Under the pieces are notes generated by a model. The model was not told the DNA's origin, made no database searches, and saw only the letters and a list, made by a program, of their open reading frames with translations. Positions 1-5,669 of a DNA stretch of 8,329 nt are shown here, piece after piece; position 1 is the first letter of the stretch; each line of letters starts with the position of its first letter. This stretch comes from Actinomycetota bacterium (GTDB lineage: Bacteria; Actinomycetota; Thermoleophilia; Gaiellales; Gaiellaceae), in NCBI GenBank assembly GCA_013812465.1, contig JACCTK010000224.1, positions 1-8,329 on the forward strand, written 5' to 3'. A program made the position numbers and the translations under genes.

Positions 1-23
1 GGCAGGCCCCGCTCAACCTCGAT

Positions 24-55
24 TGCGACCGCGACGCGCTAGTTCCCCGGTCGCA
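24..55. terminator. Inverted repeat spanning the phoX-like stop codon
   Basis: Positions 24-31 (TGCGACCG) and 48-55 (CGGTCGCA) are perfect reverse complements, 8 bp, around a 16-nt loop that contains the TAG stop of the minus-strand PhoX-like gene. No T-run follows it on either strand. It could help end transcription of that gene, but the loop is long and such repeats arise by chance in GC-rich DNA. Bases 1-38 hold no gene that I can support. Confidence 0.3.
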
Positions 56-1607
56 GCATCAGGAGCTGTCCATCCTCGACGGTGACCGTGCTCGCGGGGT
101 TCGCGATGCTCCCACCAGGAGCTGCCGTCGGCGAGTGCGCCTGGACGTCGAAGAGCCAGGTGTCCGCCCCGAACATCGTCGAGGCGTCGATGATCCCGCT
201 CGTCTCCCACACGCCAGGACGGACGGGGACGCCGTCCCGGCCCGGTGGGTCGAGCTCGGCGACGCGGGCATTCGACGACACGTCGACGCCTGACCTCTCG
301 AGATCGAAGCGCCAGATCGAGCCATCGCGATTCTTCTGGGCCATGATCGCCCGGCTCTCGGTCGTCCCGTCCTCGTTGATCATGAGGTAGTCGGAGCTGA
401 CGTCGATGTTGTCGGGGCTGATGGCGATATCGCCACCTGCATCGACGACCGCGTCCGCGTCGTACTCGATGGTCAGCGTCCCGCCCTTCGTGACGTTCCC
501 CGGATGGAGGTCGAGCGAATACAAGCGGCCGAGCTCGTTTACACCCGCCGCGCCACCCGTCGTGACGAAGAGAAAGTTGTTCCGGTTTCTCTTGTTGAAG
601 GCGCCGTCCTCCGGACGGGCGAAGCGAAACGCCCCAACGGCATCGCTTGCTGCCTCGAGTTGCACCGCGGTGAGCTCATCTGCGTTCGGGATCGGCGCCC
701 ACTCGACGTCGATAGACCCGCTCGTGAAGGAGGCCTCGCTCGACTTCGAGGCATCGGACGGCACCAGCACGTGGAGCTCGCCGTTGTCCAACCCGTTCCG
801 TCCGAGAACCCCGGCGCCAGCGCGGCGATCCTTCTTGCCGACGTACATGTAGACCTGGCTGTTCTCGACCTCAGGGGCGAGCGCAGCCGGGCCGTCCTCC
901 ATGCCCATGATCACTGTCCGATTCCCTTGGTTCGGTTGCACGAGCGTGTTCTCCCAGGCGAAGCGGCCGAGCTTGGGCAGCGTGTACAGGTTGTTGTCTA
1001 CGATCGCGACTGCGAGGCCGCCCTTGGTGTCGAACGTGTTGGCGGGTATTCCCTCCTCCTCGTTGGTGAGATAGATCCAGCGGTCGAAGCCGTCCGGAGG
1101 GCCGGCGAGCGAGCCCGAGCAGAACCGAGAGAAGGCTCGGGTCTGGTTCTCGACCGTAGGCGCGGGTCCGACGAACGTGTTCTCGTTGAAGATGAAGTCG
1201 TACGCGCGACGTCCCGCGATCGGATCGCCATCCTCGTCGAGGATGAATTTCGAGACGATCGCTCCGCGGTTCTTCGCCCCGCCGACGTACGGCTCCGACA
1301 CGATCGGACCTGGAGCAGCGGGCGGCCTGGTGAACGCCGCAAACTCGTGATTCATGTAGAGCGTCGACGTGCCGTTGCCGGTCGAGTGGGCGCCGAGCCC
1401 GTCCGGAATGCCCACCATGCGGTACTGGCCGGTTCCGCCGAGCACCGGGACCCGGTCGTCCACGCTGAACAGCGGCGTGACGTCGTACTCGCCGCCGACG
1501 GGCTGCGTGTACGACTTGATGGCTGTGGTCGCAAGCGCGGCGGTGGCCCCCACTGCCGCAACGGCGCCGACCAGCAACGCAAGAGAGATCGTCCTTCTGC
1601 GTTTCAT
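39..1607 (-). CDS. Secreted PhoX/DUF839-like beta-propeller protein
   Basis: 522 residues. The N-terminus is a signal peptide: basic residues 2-5 (KRRR), hydrophobic stretch about 8-25, and a likely cleavage near ALA-TTA around residues 25-28, so the product is exported. The rest resembles the PhoX alkaline phosphatase/DUF839 family, a calcium- and iron-dependent beta-propeller. Family-like blocks are NHE (86-88), YLTNEEEG (179-186), MGMEDG (234-239), EDGAFN (333-338), ISPDNIDV (396-403) and MINEDG (409-414), all acidic as expected for metal sites. The canonical PhoX T-C-E-E block reads T-N-E-E here (residues 181-184), so the iron-bridging cysteine seems to be missing and phosphatase activity is uncertain; Cys163 is the only nearby cysteine. 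The ATG start is supported by a purine-rich GGGGGAGGA at 1617-1625, 9 nt upstream. It is transcribed alone, downstream of and parallel to the PHP gene with a 112-nt gap. The family call is firm, the enzymatic role is not. Confidence 0.85.
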   Translation of the reverse strand: MKRRRTISLALLVGAVAAVGATAALATTAIKSYTQPVGGEYDVTPLFSVDDRVPVLGGTGQYRMVGIPDGLGAHSTGNGTSTLYMNHEFAAFTRPPAAPGPIVSEPYVGGAKNRGAIVSKFILDEDGDPIAGRRAYDFIFNENTFVGPAPTVENQTRAFSRFCSGSLAGPPDGFDRWIYLTNEEEGIPANTFDTKGGLAVAIVDNNLYTLPKLGRFAWENTLVQPNQGNRTVIMGMEDGPAALAPEVENSQVYMYVGKKDRRAGAGVLGRNGLDNGELHVLVPSDASKSSEASFTSGSIDVEWAPIPNADELTAVQLEAASDAVGAFRFARPEDGAFNKRNRNNFLFVTTGGAAGVNELGRLYSLDLHPGNVTKGGTLTIEYDADAVVDAGGDIAISPDNIDVSSDYLMINEDGTTESRAIMAQKNRDGSIWRFDLERSGVDVSSNARVAELDPPGRDGVPVRPGVWETSGIIDASTMFGADTWLFDVQAHSPTAAPGGSIANPASTVTVEDGQLLMLRPGN

Positions 1608-1713
1608 CGAGATGTGTCCTCCCCCTCTGGGTTAGATGTCGATGGGAGTCATCTCACGCGGGCCGCCGCCTGTGGGTGTCGGGTAGGTCGCGCTCTCATG
1701 TGGAAGCGGTGAA

Positions 1714-1729
1714 CGCCGCTCAGGCGGCG
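1714..1729 (-). terminator. GC-rich hairpin at the end of the PHP gene
   Basis: CGCCGC (1714-1719) and GCGGCG (1724-1729) pair perfectly around a 4-nt loop that includes the stop codon of the minus-strand PHP gene. An overlapping alternative hairpin is GCGGT/GCCGC at 1706-1719. There is no T-tract, which is common for terminators in high-GC actinobacteria. The remaining spacer, 1608-1705, holds the ribosome binding site and presumably the promoter of the PhoX-like gene, but I see no clear -10/-35 pair in it. Confidence 0.35.
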
Positions 1730-2454
1730 GCCAGCGCCGTGTCTGCTTCGAGCCGCGTCAGGAACACGGGGCGGCGCGACCGGAGATAGTCGACCACCGC
1801 GACCTCGTCATGGAGGCTCGGAAGGAGCGTCTTCCACCCGACCAGGTGCTCGGGGCGGTGGAAGTCGCCGGTTGCGACGGCCGGGAGCCCAGCCTCTGCG
1901 ACCCAGCCGTAGAGCTGGGTGCGGTTGAAGAGCTCGAAGCGGTGGGCGAGCCCGCACAGATTCGCGTCACGCGCGAAGCGCTGCGTGAGGCGCGTGCTCA
2001 TCGGCGCGGGCCCGTCGTCATACGGGTGCGCCGCGATGATCGCGGCGCCGGCCTCGGCGGCCGTCTTCATCGCCTCCGCGATCCCGTCGTCCACGGAGAC
2101 GAAGCTTCGTAGCCCCAGGGCGACGGCATGCGCAGCCTCGCGGGGGTCACTGTGATTGAAGGTGAGCTCGACGCCGGGGACCACCAGGAGGCCGTACGTT
2201 CGCCACGCCCGCGCTGCCTCGCGCTCGACATCGGCGACGTACTCCGCCCAGCAGTCTTCGTCGACTGACCTGAACGCGAGCCCGGGTTGCCCGCGCCATG
2301 GGTCGTCCTGTCGGACCACGTGATCCGTGATGCCGAGGACGTCGAAGCCGCTGCGCCCGTGTAGGTCAACGAGCTCGGCGACGGTGAACACGCCATCGCT
2401 CCACCGGGTGTGCGCGTGGAGCTCGCAGAGCAGCGGTCCCAGGGTTCGTCGCAT
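1720..2454 (-). CDS. PHP-domain metal-dependent phosphoesterase
   Basis: 244 residues, a cytosolic single-domain PHP (polymerase and histidinol phosphatase) protein of the TrpH-like type. The trinuclear metal site is fully recognisable: H13-x-H15 (ELHAHT), D20 (WSDG), T43-D44-H45 (GITDH), E96 (VPGVEL), H143 (AAHPYDD) and the terminal pair D197/H199 (GDFH). Such enzymes hydrolyse phosphoesters (nucleotides, oligonucleotides, histidinol phosphate); the substrate here cannot be told. The ATG at 2452-2454 is chosen because the catalytic ELHAHT follows at once. A GGGAG abuts it with no spacing, so it is a poor ribosome site, and translation may depend on the upstream Rieske gene, which ends 87 nt before. 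That 87-nt gap stays open in the same frame but has no start codon and no family sequence, so I leave it untranslated. The gene probably forms an operon with the Rieske gene. Confidence 0.92.
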   Translation of the reverse strand: MRRTLGPLLCELHAHTRWSDGVFTVAELVDLHGRSGFDVLGITDHVVRQDDPWRGQPGLAFRSVDEDCWAEYVADVEREAARAWRTYGLLVVPGVELTFNHSDPREAAHAVALGLRSFVSVDDGIAEAMKTAAEAGAAIIAAHPYDDGPAPMSTRLTQRFARDANLCGLAHRFELFNRTQLYGWVAEAGLPAVATGDFHRPEHLVGWKTLLPSLHDEVAVVDYLRSRRPVFLTRLEADTALAAA

Positions 2455-2541
2455 CTCCCGCCATGGTGGAGTCGCTGGACGTCCGCATGGGAAGAGAAGT
2501 GGTGCATTTCCAGCGAAAAACGCGAGAACGGTTGCGAGCCG

Positions 2542-3600
2542 CTACGTCAGTGCGTCGAGCACGAGCGACTGAAAATGGATGACGAGCTGCTCCGACTCGG
2601 GCAGCATCCGTCCTTCGGCGAGGAGCCCTGAGCGGACACCCTGCTGGACGCGCTCGACGAGGATCCGATCCTCGGCGCCGACCTCGTCGTCGAAGGCGAG
2701 CATGTCGTCGATCCAGGCGTCGTCCGCGTCCGGCGCCACGAAGTAGTCGAGGAAGCGATAGCTGCGCTCGGGCGCCTGAGGGTGGATCGGGCCGATCGAG
2801 AGATTCGGATGTCCCGGCATGACGTTCACGGCCGTGTTCGGGAACAGGAAGTGGAACTGGCCCTGCTCGATCTCTCCCGAGGGATCGTAGGCGCCGCGCG
2901 GCTCGGGTCGCGGCGGGCCGACCTGGGACATCCGCCGGCCTCGGGCCTCCAGCAGGTAGGAGTCCGGCGAGACATCCACCACGGCGGAGAAGCCGGGGTG
3001 CGCCACCGGGCAGTGGTAGCACTCGAGGAAGTTCTCCGCGCAGATCTTCCAGTTCGCGTCGAGCTCGGACTCGAACCGCTGCAGGAAGCGAAGAGCGCCG
3101 ACGTCGACGCCCGCCGCGGCGACGCGCTCGGGAATGTCCTCCAAAAGCTCGGAGAGAGGAGCAGCGTCCAGATCAGGGTTGACGAAGAGGAACGGCCCCC
3201 ACGACTCGAGCCGCAGGGGGACGAGGCCCAGCTCGTCGCGCTCGATGCCGCCTTCGCGGTCCCCGCGCGGCGCCGACAGGAGCCTGCCGTCGAGCGCGTA
3301 CGTCCACGCGTGGTACGGGCACTGGAGCGTGGCTCTGCGACCGGAGCCCTCGCAGACGAGCGAGCCACGGTGCCGGCAGACGTTGAGAAAGGCGCGCGGC
3401 ACGTCTTCCTCGTCGCGGACGAGCACGACGGGAATGTGACCCACTTGGGTCGCCCTGAACGATCCACGCTCGCCGATCTCGTCCGCGTGGCCGACGTACT
3501 GCCAGGCGCGGCGAAAGATGTACTCCCGCTCGCGCTCGAGCACGGCAGGGTCGCTGTACCAGCTCCACGGCAGCGTTCGTGTCCGGGTCAGCGAGCTCAC
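2542..3600 (-). CDS. Rieske non-heme iron ring-hydroxylating oxygenase, alpha subunit
   Basis: 352 residues from the GTG at 3598-3600. The N-terminal Rieske domain has the 2Fe-2S ligands C75-x-H77 (NVCRHRG) and C94-x2-H97 (QCPYHAW), 16 residues apart as in the family. The C-terminal catalytic domain has the mononuclear iron histidines H196 and H201 in ENFLECYHCPVAHP; D311 in the EDRILVERVQ block is the probable carboxylate ligand. The family hydroxylates or demethylates aromatic or quaternary-amine substrates using electrons from a reductase; no reductase, ferredoxin or beta subunit is encoded nearby, so the partner must lie elsewhere and the substrate is unknown. A GTG at 3634-3636 would add 12 residues, but the 3600 start lies exactly 13 nt after the T of a TAGTTT -10 box, suits the usual short N-terminus before LPWSWYSDP, and leaves room for the divergent promoter. 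It precedes the PHP gene on the same strand. Confidence 0.94.
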   Translation of the reverse strand: MSSLTRTRTLPWSWYSDPAVLEREREYIFRRAWQYVGHADEIGERGSFRATQVGHIPVVLVRDEEDVPRAFLNVCRHRGSLVCEGSGRRATLQCPYHAWTYALDGRLLSAPRGDREGGIERDELGLVPLRLESWGPFLFVNPDLDAAPLSELLEDIPERVAAAGVDVGALRFLQRFESELDANWKICAENFLECYHCPVAHPGFSAVVDVSPDSYLLEARGRRMSQVGPPRPEPRGAYDPSGEIEQGQFHFLFPNTAVNVMPGHPNLSIGPIHPQAPERSYRFLDYFVAPDADDAWIDDMLAFDDEVGAEDRILVERVQQGVRSGLLAEGRMLPESEQLVIHFQSLVLDALT

Positions 3601-3607
3601 CGGACGA

Positions 3608-3613
3608 AAACTA
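3608..3613 (-). promoter_or_regulatory. Predicted -10 box (TAGTTT) of the Rieske gene, leaderless type
   Basis: On the minus strand this reads TAGTTT, matching TAnnnT. Its first T is 13 nt from the GTG at 3600, the same distance as for the two plus-strand boxes described below, so transcription would begin at or next to the start codon. No purine-rich ribosome site precedes either candidate start, which agrees with leaderless translation. No convincing -35 is visible. Confidence 0.4.
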
Positions 3614-3618
3614 GACGA

Positions 3619-3632
3619 CTGAGTATGCTCAG
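3619..3632 (+). promoter_or_regulatory. Promoter/operator box CTGAGTATGCTCAG before the M2 peptidase
   Basis: The box is a perfect inverted repeat (CTGAG, 4-nt centre TATG, CTCAG) and contains TATGCT (3624-3629), a good TAnnnT -10 element. The ATG at 3637 lies 13 nt after the first T of that hexamer, where transcription should start. A 12/14 identical copy lies at 6369-6382 before the neutral metallopeptidase, also 13 nt from an ATG. It may be a -10 region, a binding site for a shared regulator, or both. It lies upstream of the chosen Rieske start, between the two divergent genes. Confidence 0.5.
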
Positions 3633-3636
3633 GCAC

Positions 3637-3669
3637 ATGCGGTTGCGGCGGCGGATGCGGGCTTCTTGA
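3637..3669 (+). CDS. Possible 10-codon leader ORF (MRLRRRMRAS)
   Basis: An ATG placed exactly at the predicted transcription start opens a 10-residue, arginine-rich reading frame (MRLRRRMRAS). Its TGA stop at 3667-3669 overlaps the TTG start codon of the M2 peptidase as TTGA. This geometry suits termination-reinitiation coupling: the ribosome would load on a leaderless ATG and pass to the peptidase frame. Five arginines in ten residues is also notable. The peptide need not have a function of its own. The alternative is a chance ORF or a single-base sequencing error separating this ATG from the peptidase frame; I cannot distinguish these. Confidence 0.35.
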   Translation: MRLRRRMRAS

Positions 3670-5240
3670 CGGACGCCATCTCGCTTGCGCGCACCGCCGA
3701 GGAGACGTTCCGCCCGCTGACGTTGGCGAGCAACCTCGCCTGGTGGGACTCGAACGTCGATGCCACCGACGAGAACGCGCGCCGGCGCGCCGACGCCGAG
3801 CTCGCGTACTCGGACGCGCTCTCCGACCGGGAGCTCTACGGCGCCATCGAGGCGGCCCGAGGCAACGGAGCCGATCCTGTCCACGCGCGCGTGCTCGAGC
3901 TCTATTCGAGCGCGATGCTCCCGCACCAGATCTCGAGCTCGCTGCGAGAGCGGATCGTGGAGCTCGAGACGTCGGTCGAGACCCGCTTCTCCCGCCATCG
4001 GGGAGCCATGTCCGGCGAGCCGGTGGACGACAACCGGATCAAGCAGATCCTGCGAGAAAGCCAAGATCCAGAGGAGCGCCGGGAGGCGTGGGAGGCCTCG
4101 AAGACGGTCGGACGCGAGGTGGCGGACGATGTTCGTGAGCTCGCGCGAATGCGTAACGAGGCAGCGCGATCGCTTGGCTATCGAGACTGGTTCGCGCTCT
4201 CGTTGACCACGGACGAGATGGACGAGGACAAGCTCTTGGAGACACTCGCCGCCGCCGACCGCGCGACGGCCGAGCCATTCGCGCGCTGGAAGAGCTCTCT
4301 CGACATGCGGCTCGCCGAGCGCTTTGGCTGCTCCGTCTCCGACCTTCGCCCCTGGCACTATGCCGATCCGTTCTTCCAGGAGCCGCCGCCGGAAGGCGCG
4401 GTCGACCTCGACCCGCTGTTCAAGGGCAAGGACGTCGTCGCGCTCGCCCGGCGGACCTTCGAGGGCCTTGGGTTCGCGGTCGAGGGAATTGTCGACCGGA
4501 GCGACCTGTATCCGCGCGCCGGGAAGAACCAGCACGCGTTCTGCATCGACATCGATCGCGGCGGGGACGTGCGCGTTCTCGCCAACGTGGTCGACAATCA
4601 CAGCTGGACCGACACGATGCTCCACGAGCTCGGCCACGGCGTCTACGACCTCGGGTTCGACGACCAGCTGTCGTGGGTGTTGCGCGACACGCACCTCGTC
4701 ACGACCGAGGCGTCCGCGCTCCTGTTCGGCGCGCTCGCCGGCGACCGGGAGTGGCTCGAGCGCATCCTCGAGGTCGACGCGGGCGAGGCGGACGAGCTCG
4801 AAGGTCGGCTCCGTGCAGCTCGAGCCGCCGAGTTGCTCGTGTTCACGCGCTGGGTGCTCGTCATGAACGCGTTCGAGCGCGCTCTCTATGGCGATCCGGA
4901 GCGCGACCTGGACGGGGTCTGGTGGGAGCTCGTCGCGCGGCACCAGCTGCTGACGCCACCCGAAGGTCGAAGCGCGCCGGACTGGGCGGCCAAGATCCAT
5001 ATCGCCGTCGCGCCGGTCTACTACCACACCTATATCTACGGGGCGATCGTCGCGGCTCAGGTCAAAGATGCGTTGCGGAGCGCCGCCGGCGGTCTCGTCG
5101 ACCGTCCGGAAGCGGGAAAGCTGCTCGTGCGGAAGCTCTACGCCCCCGGCGCCTCGATTCGCTGGGACAAGCTGGTCGAGCAGGCTTCGGGGAAGCCGCT
5201 GTCGGTCGACTCGCTGGCGAGAGAAGTGGCAGCCGCGTAA
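3666..5240 (+). CDS. M2-family (ACE-like) zinc metallopeptidase
   Basis: 524 residues, gluzincin peptidase. The zinc site is H320-E321-L-G-H324 with the third ligand E348 in TTEAS, 24 residues after H324. This is the same spacing as in angiotensin-converting enzyme (HEMGH then Glu 24 later). Other ACE-like blocks are LAWWDSNVDATDEN (24-37), resembling the family's W-x-Y-N-T-N-I-T-x-E-N, and KIHIAVAP..YY..Y.Y (443-458), which corresponds to the ACE substrate-binding His and Tyr residues. No signal peptide or membrane segment is visible, so it is probably a cytosolic oligopeptidase or dipeptidyl carboxypeptidase. It is a single domain of ordinary length for bacterial M2/M3-type enzymes. The start is TTG: a stop at 3612-3614 closes the frame upstream, no ATG or GTG lies between, and the next ATG falls inside conserved sequence. 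Only 65 nt separate it from the Rieske start. The M2/M3 division of such bacterial proteins is sometimes blurred; M2 is favoured by the spacing. Confidence 0.93.
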   Translation: MTDAISLARTAEETFRPLTLASNLAWWDSNVDATDENARRRADAELAYSDALSDRELYGAIEAARGNGADPVHARVLELYSSAMLPHQISSSLRERIVELETSVETRFSRHRGAMSGEPVDDNRIKQILRESQDPEERREAWEASKTVGREVADDVRELARMRNEAARSLGYRDWFALSLTTDEMDEDKLLETLAAADRATAEPFARWKSSLDMRLAERFGCSVSDLRPWHYADPFFQEPPPEGAVDLDPLFKGKDVVALARRTFEGLGFAVEGIVDRSDLYPRAGKNQHAFCIDIDRGGDVRVLANVVDNHSWTDTMLHELGHGVYDLGFDDQLSWVLRDTHLVTTEASALLFGALAGDREWLERILEVDAGEADELEGRLRAARAAELLVFTRWVLVMNAFERALYGDPERDLDGVWWELVARHQLLTPPEGRSAPDWAAKIHIAVAPVYYHTYIYGAIVAAQVKDALRSAAGGLVDRPEAGKLLVRKLYAPGASIRWDKLVEQASGKPLSVDSLAREVAAA

Positions 5241-5250
5241 GCCGGTGACA

Positions 5251-5270
5251 GGCGCCGTTCGGCGGGCGCC
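5251..5270. terminator. Shared terminator-like hairpin between convergent genes
   Basis: The 36-nt gap between the M2 peptidase stop (5240) and the end of the selenoprotein gene (5277) contains GGCGCC at 5251-5256 and again at 5265-5270, pairing with an 8-nt loop that can pair further inside. The position between two convergent stops suits a bidirectional terminator. There is no T-tract on either side. Confidence 0.4.
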
Positions 5271-5276
5271 AAGCAT

Positions 5277-5669
5277 CTAGGGGAAGCGCTTCGGCCCTGG
5301 TCGATCGGGAACCAGGCGCCCCAGCTTCTCCCGATGCTCGGCGGCGAGCCGATAGGCGCTTTCGAGGATCGGGTCGGGAACGCGTGCGAGCACTCGCGCA
5401 GCGCGCCTTGTGAGCGCCATCGTCTCCAGAAGCCGCACCGCTCCGGCGCCGTACCCGACCACGGATCCGTTGGCGCGGGCGAGACGCCACGTGGCGAAGC
5501 GCTCGTCCTCCGAAAGGCCCGCGAGGAGCGTTCCAGCTTCAGGATCGGCGAAGGGAAGAATCGCGAGCTCCTGCTCGCGGTCGAGGCGGACGACGACACG
5601 CGCCGTCCAGCAGCAGAACCGTCACCCGCCGTCGTAGAGTAGAACCGGCCGGGCCAACTCGGGGCGCAT
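5277..5669 (-). CDS. Predicted DCC-family (DUF393) thiol-disulfide oxidoreductase selenoprotein, Sec16 by TGA
   Basis: 130 residues if the in-frame TGA at codon 16 is read as selenocysteine. The first part, ending VLLYDGG, then TGA, then RFCCW, matches the DCC-family N-terminus (LYDGDCxFC). D13-G-G-U16-R-F-C19 is the family's DxxCxxC motif with the first Cys replaced by TGA. The rest is also family-like in the same frame: ILPF near 37-40, SVVGYGAGAVRLL (69-81), and the usual end with ARVPDPILESAYRLAAEHR and LGRLVP. There is no other interruption, and codon use is equally GC-rich on both sides. Family members have a thioredoxin-like fold and are predicted thiol-disulfide oxidoreductases; a UxxC centre would be more nucleophilic. 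No signal peptide is seen, so it is cytosolic. The ATG at 5667-5669 directly follows the cupin's TAG, which blocks any upstream start and lacks a ribosome site, implying translational coupling. A recent pseudogene or a TGC/TGT-to-TGA sequencing error are the alternatives; the downstream hairpin argues against them. Confidence 0.82.
5588..5608 (-). promoter_or_regulatory. Candidate bacterial SECIS hairpin
   Basis: Read as mRNA on the minus strand, GGACGGCG (5608-5601) pairs with CGUCGUCC (5595-5588): eight consecutive pairs, one of them G-U, closing a 5-nt apical loop CGUGU (5600-5596). The loop starts 21 nt past the TGA and has G at its second position. Known bacterial SECIS elements lie just downstream of the Sec codon, inside the coding sequence, with a short apical loop carrying G in its first or second position, roughly 16-37 nt from the UGA; this hairpin meets all of these. 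SelB would bind the loop to deliver Sec-tRNA. GC-rich coding DNA can form stems by chance, so the support comes from position, loop and the TGA taken together. Confidence 0.7.
5622..5624 (-). other. In-frame TGA, predicted selenocysteine codon
   Basis: The + strand TCA reads TGA in the DCC-family frame, at residue 16, precisely at the position of the first redox cysteine of DxxCxxC. The following codons are CGG TTC TGC, giving U-R-F-C. The + strand has no other stop signal in this frame between the TAG at 5670-5672 and the TAG at 5277-5279. Confidence 0.8.

Noticed and set aside
504..1712. 402-codon plus-strand open frame opposite the PhoX-like gene
   Set aside because: Shadow of the minus-strand gene; low-complexity R/V/E/D composition, no signal or domain.
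2455..2541. Possible TAG read-through joining the Rieske and PHP frames
   Set aside because: The 87-nt gap is in frame and open, but the sequence resembles neither domain, and a short open gap is expected by chance in GC-rich DNA.
3597..5276. 559-codon open frame on the minus strand opposite the M2 peptidase
   Set aside because: It is a codon-bias shadow: no family motif, arginine/valine/glutamate-rich composition typical of antisense GC-rich frames, while the plus strand encodes an unmistakable metallopeptidase.
5277..5462. Reading the DCC gene as a 61-codon protein or a simple pseudogene
   Set aside because: The 61-codon piece lacks the active site. The frame upstream is intact family sequence, the only interruption falls exactly on the redox Cys, and a SECIS-like hairpin follows, so a selenoprotein explains more with fewer coincidences.
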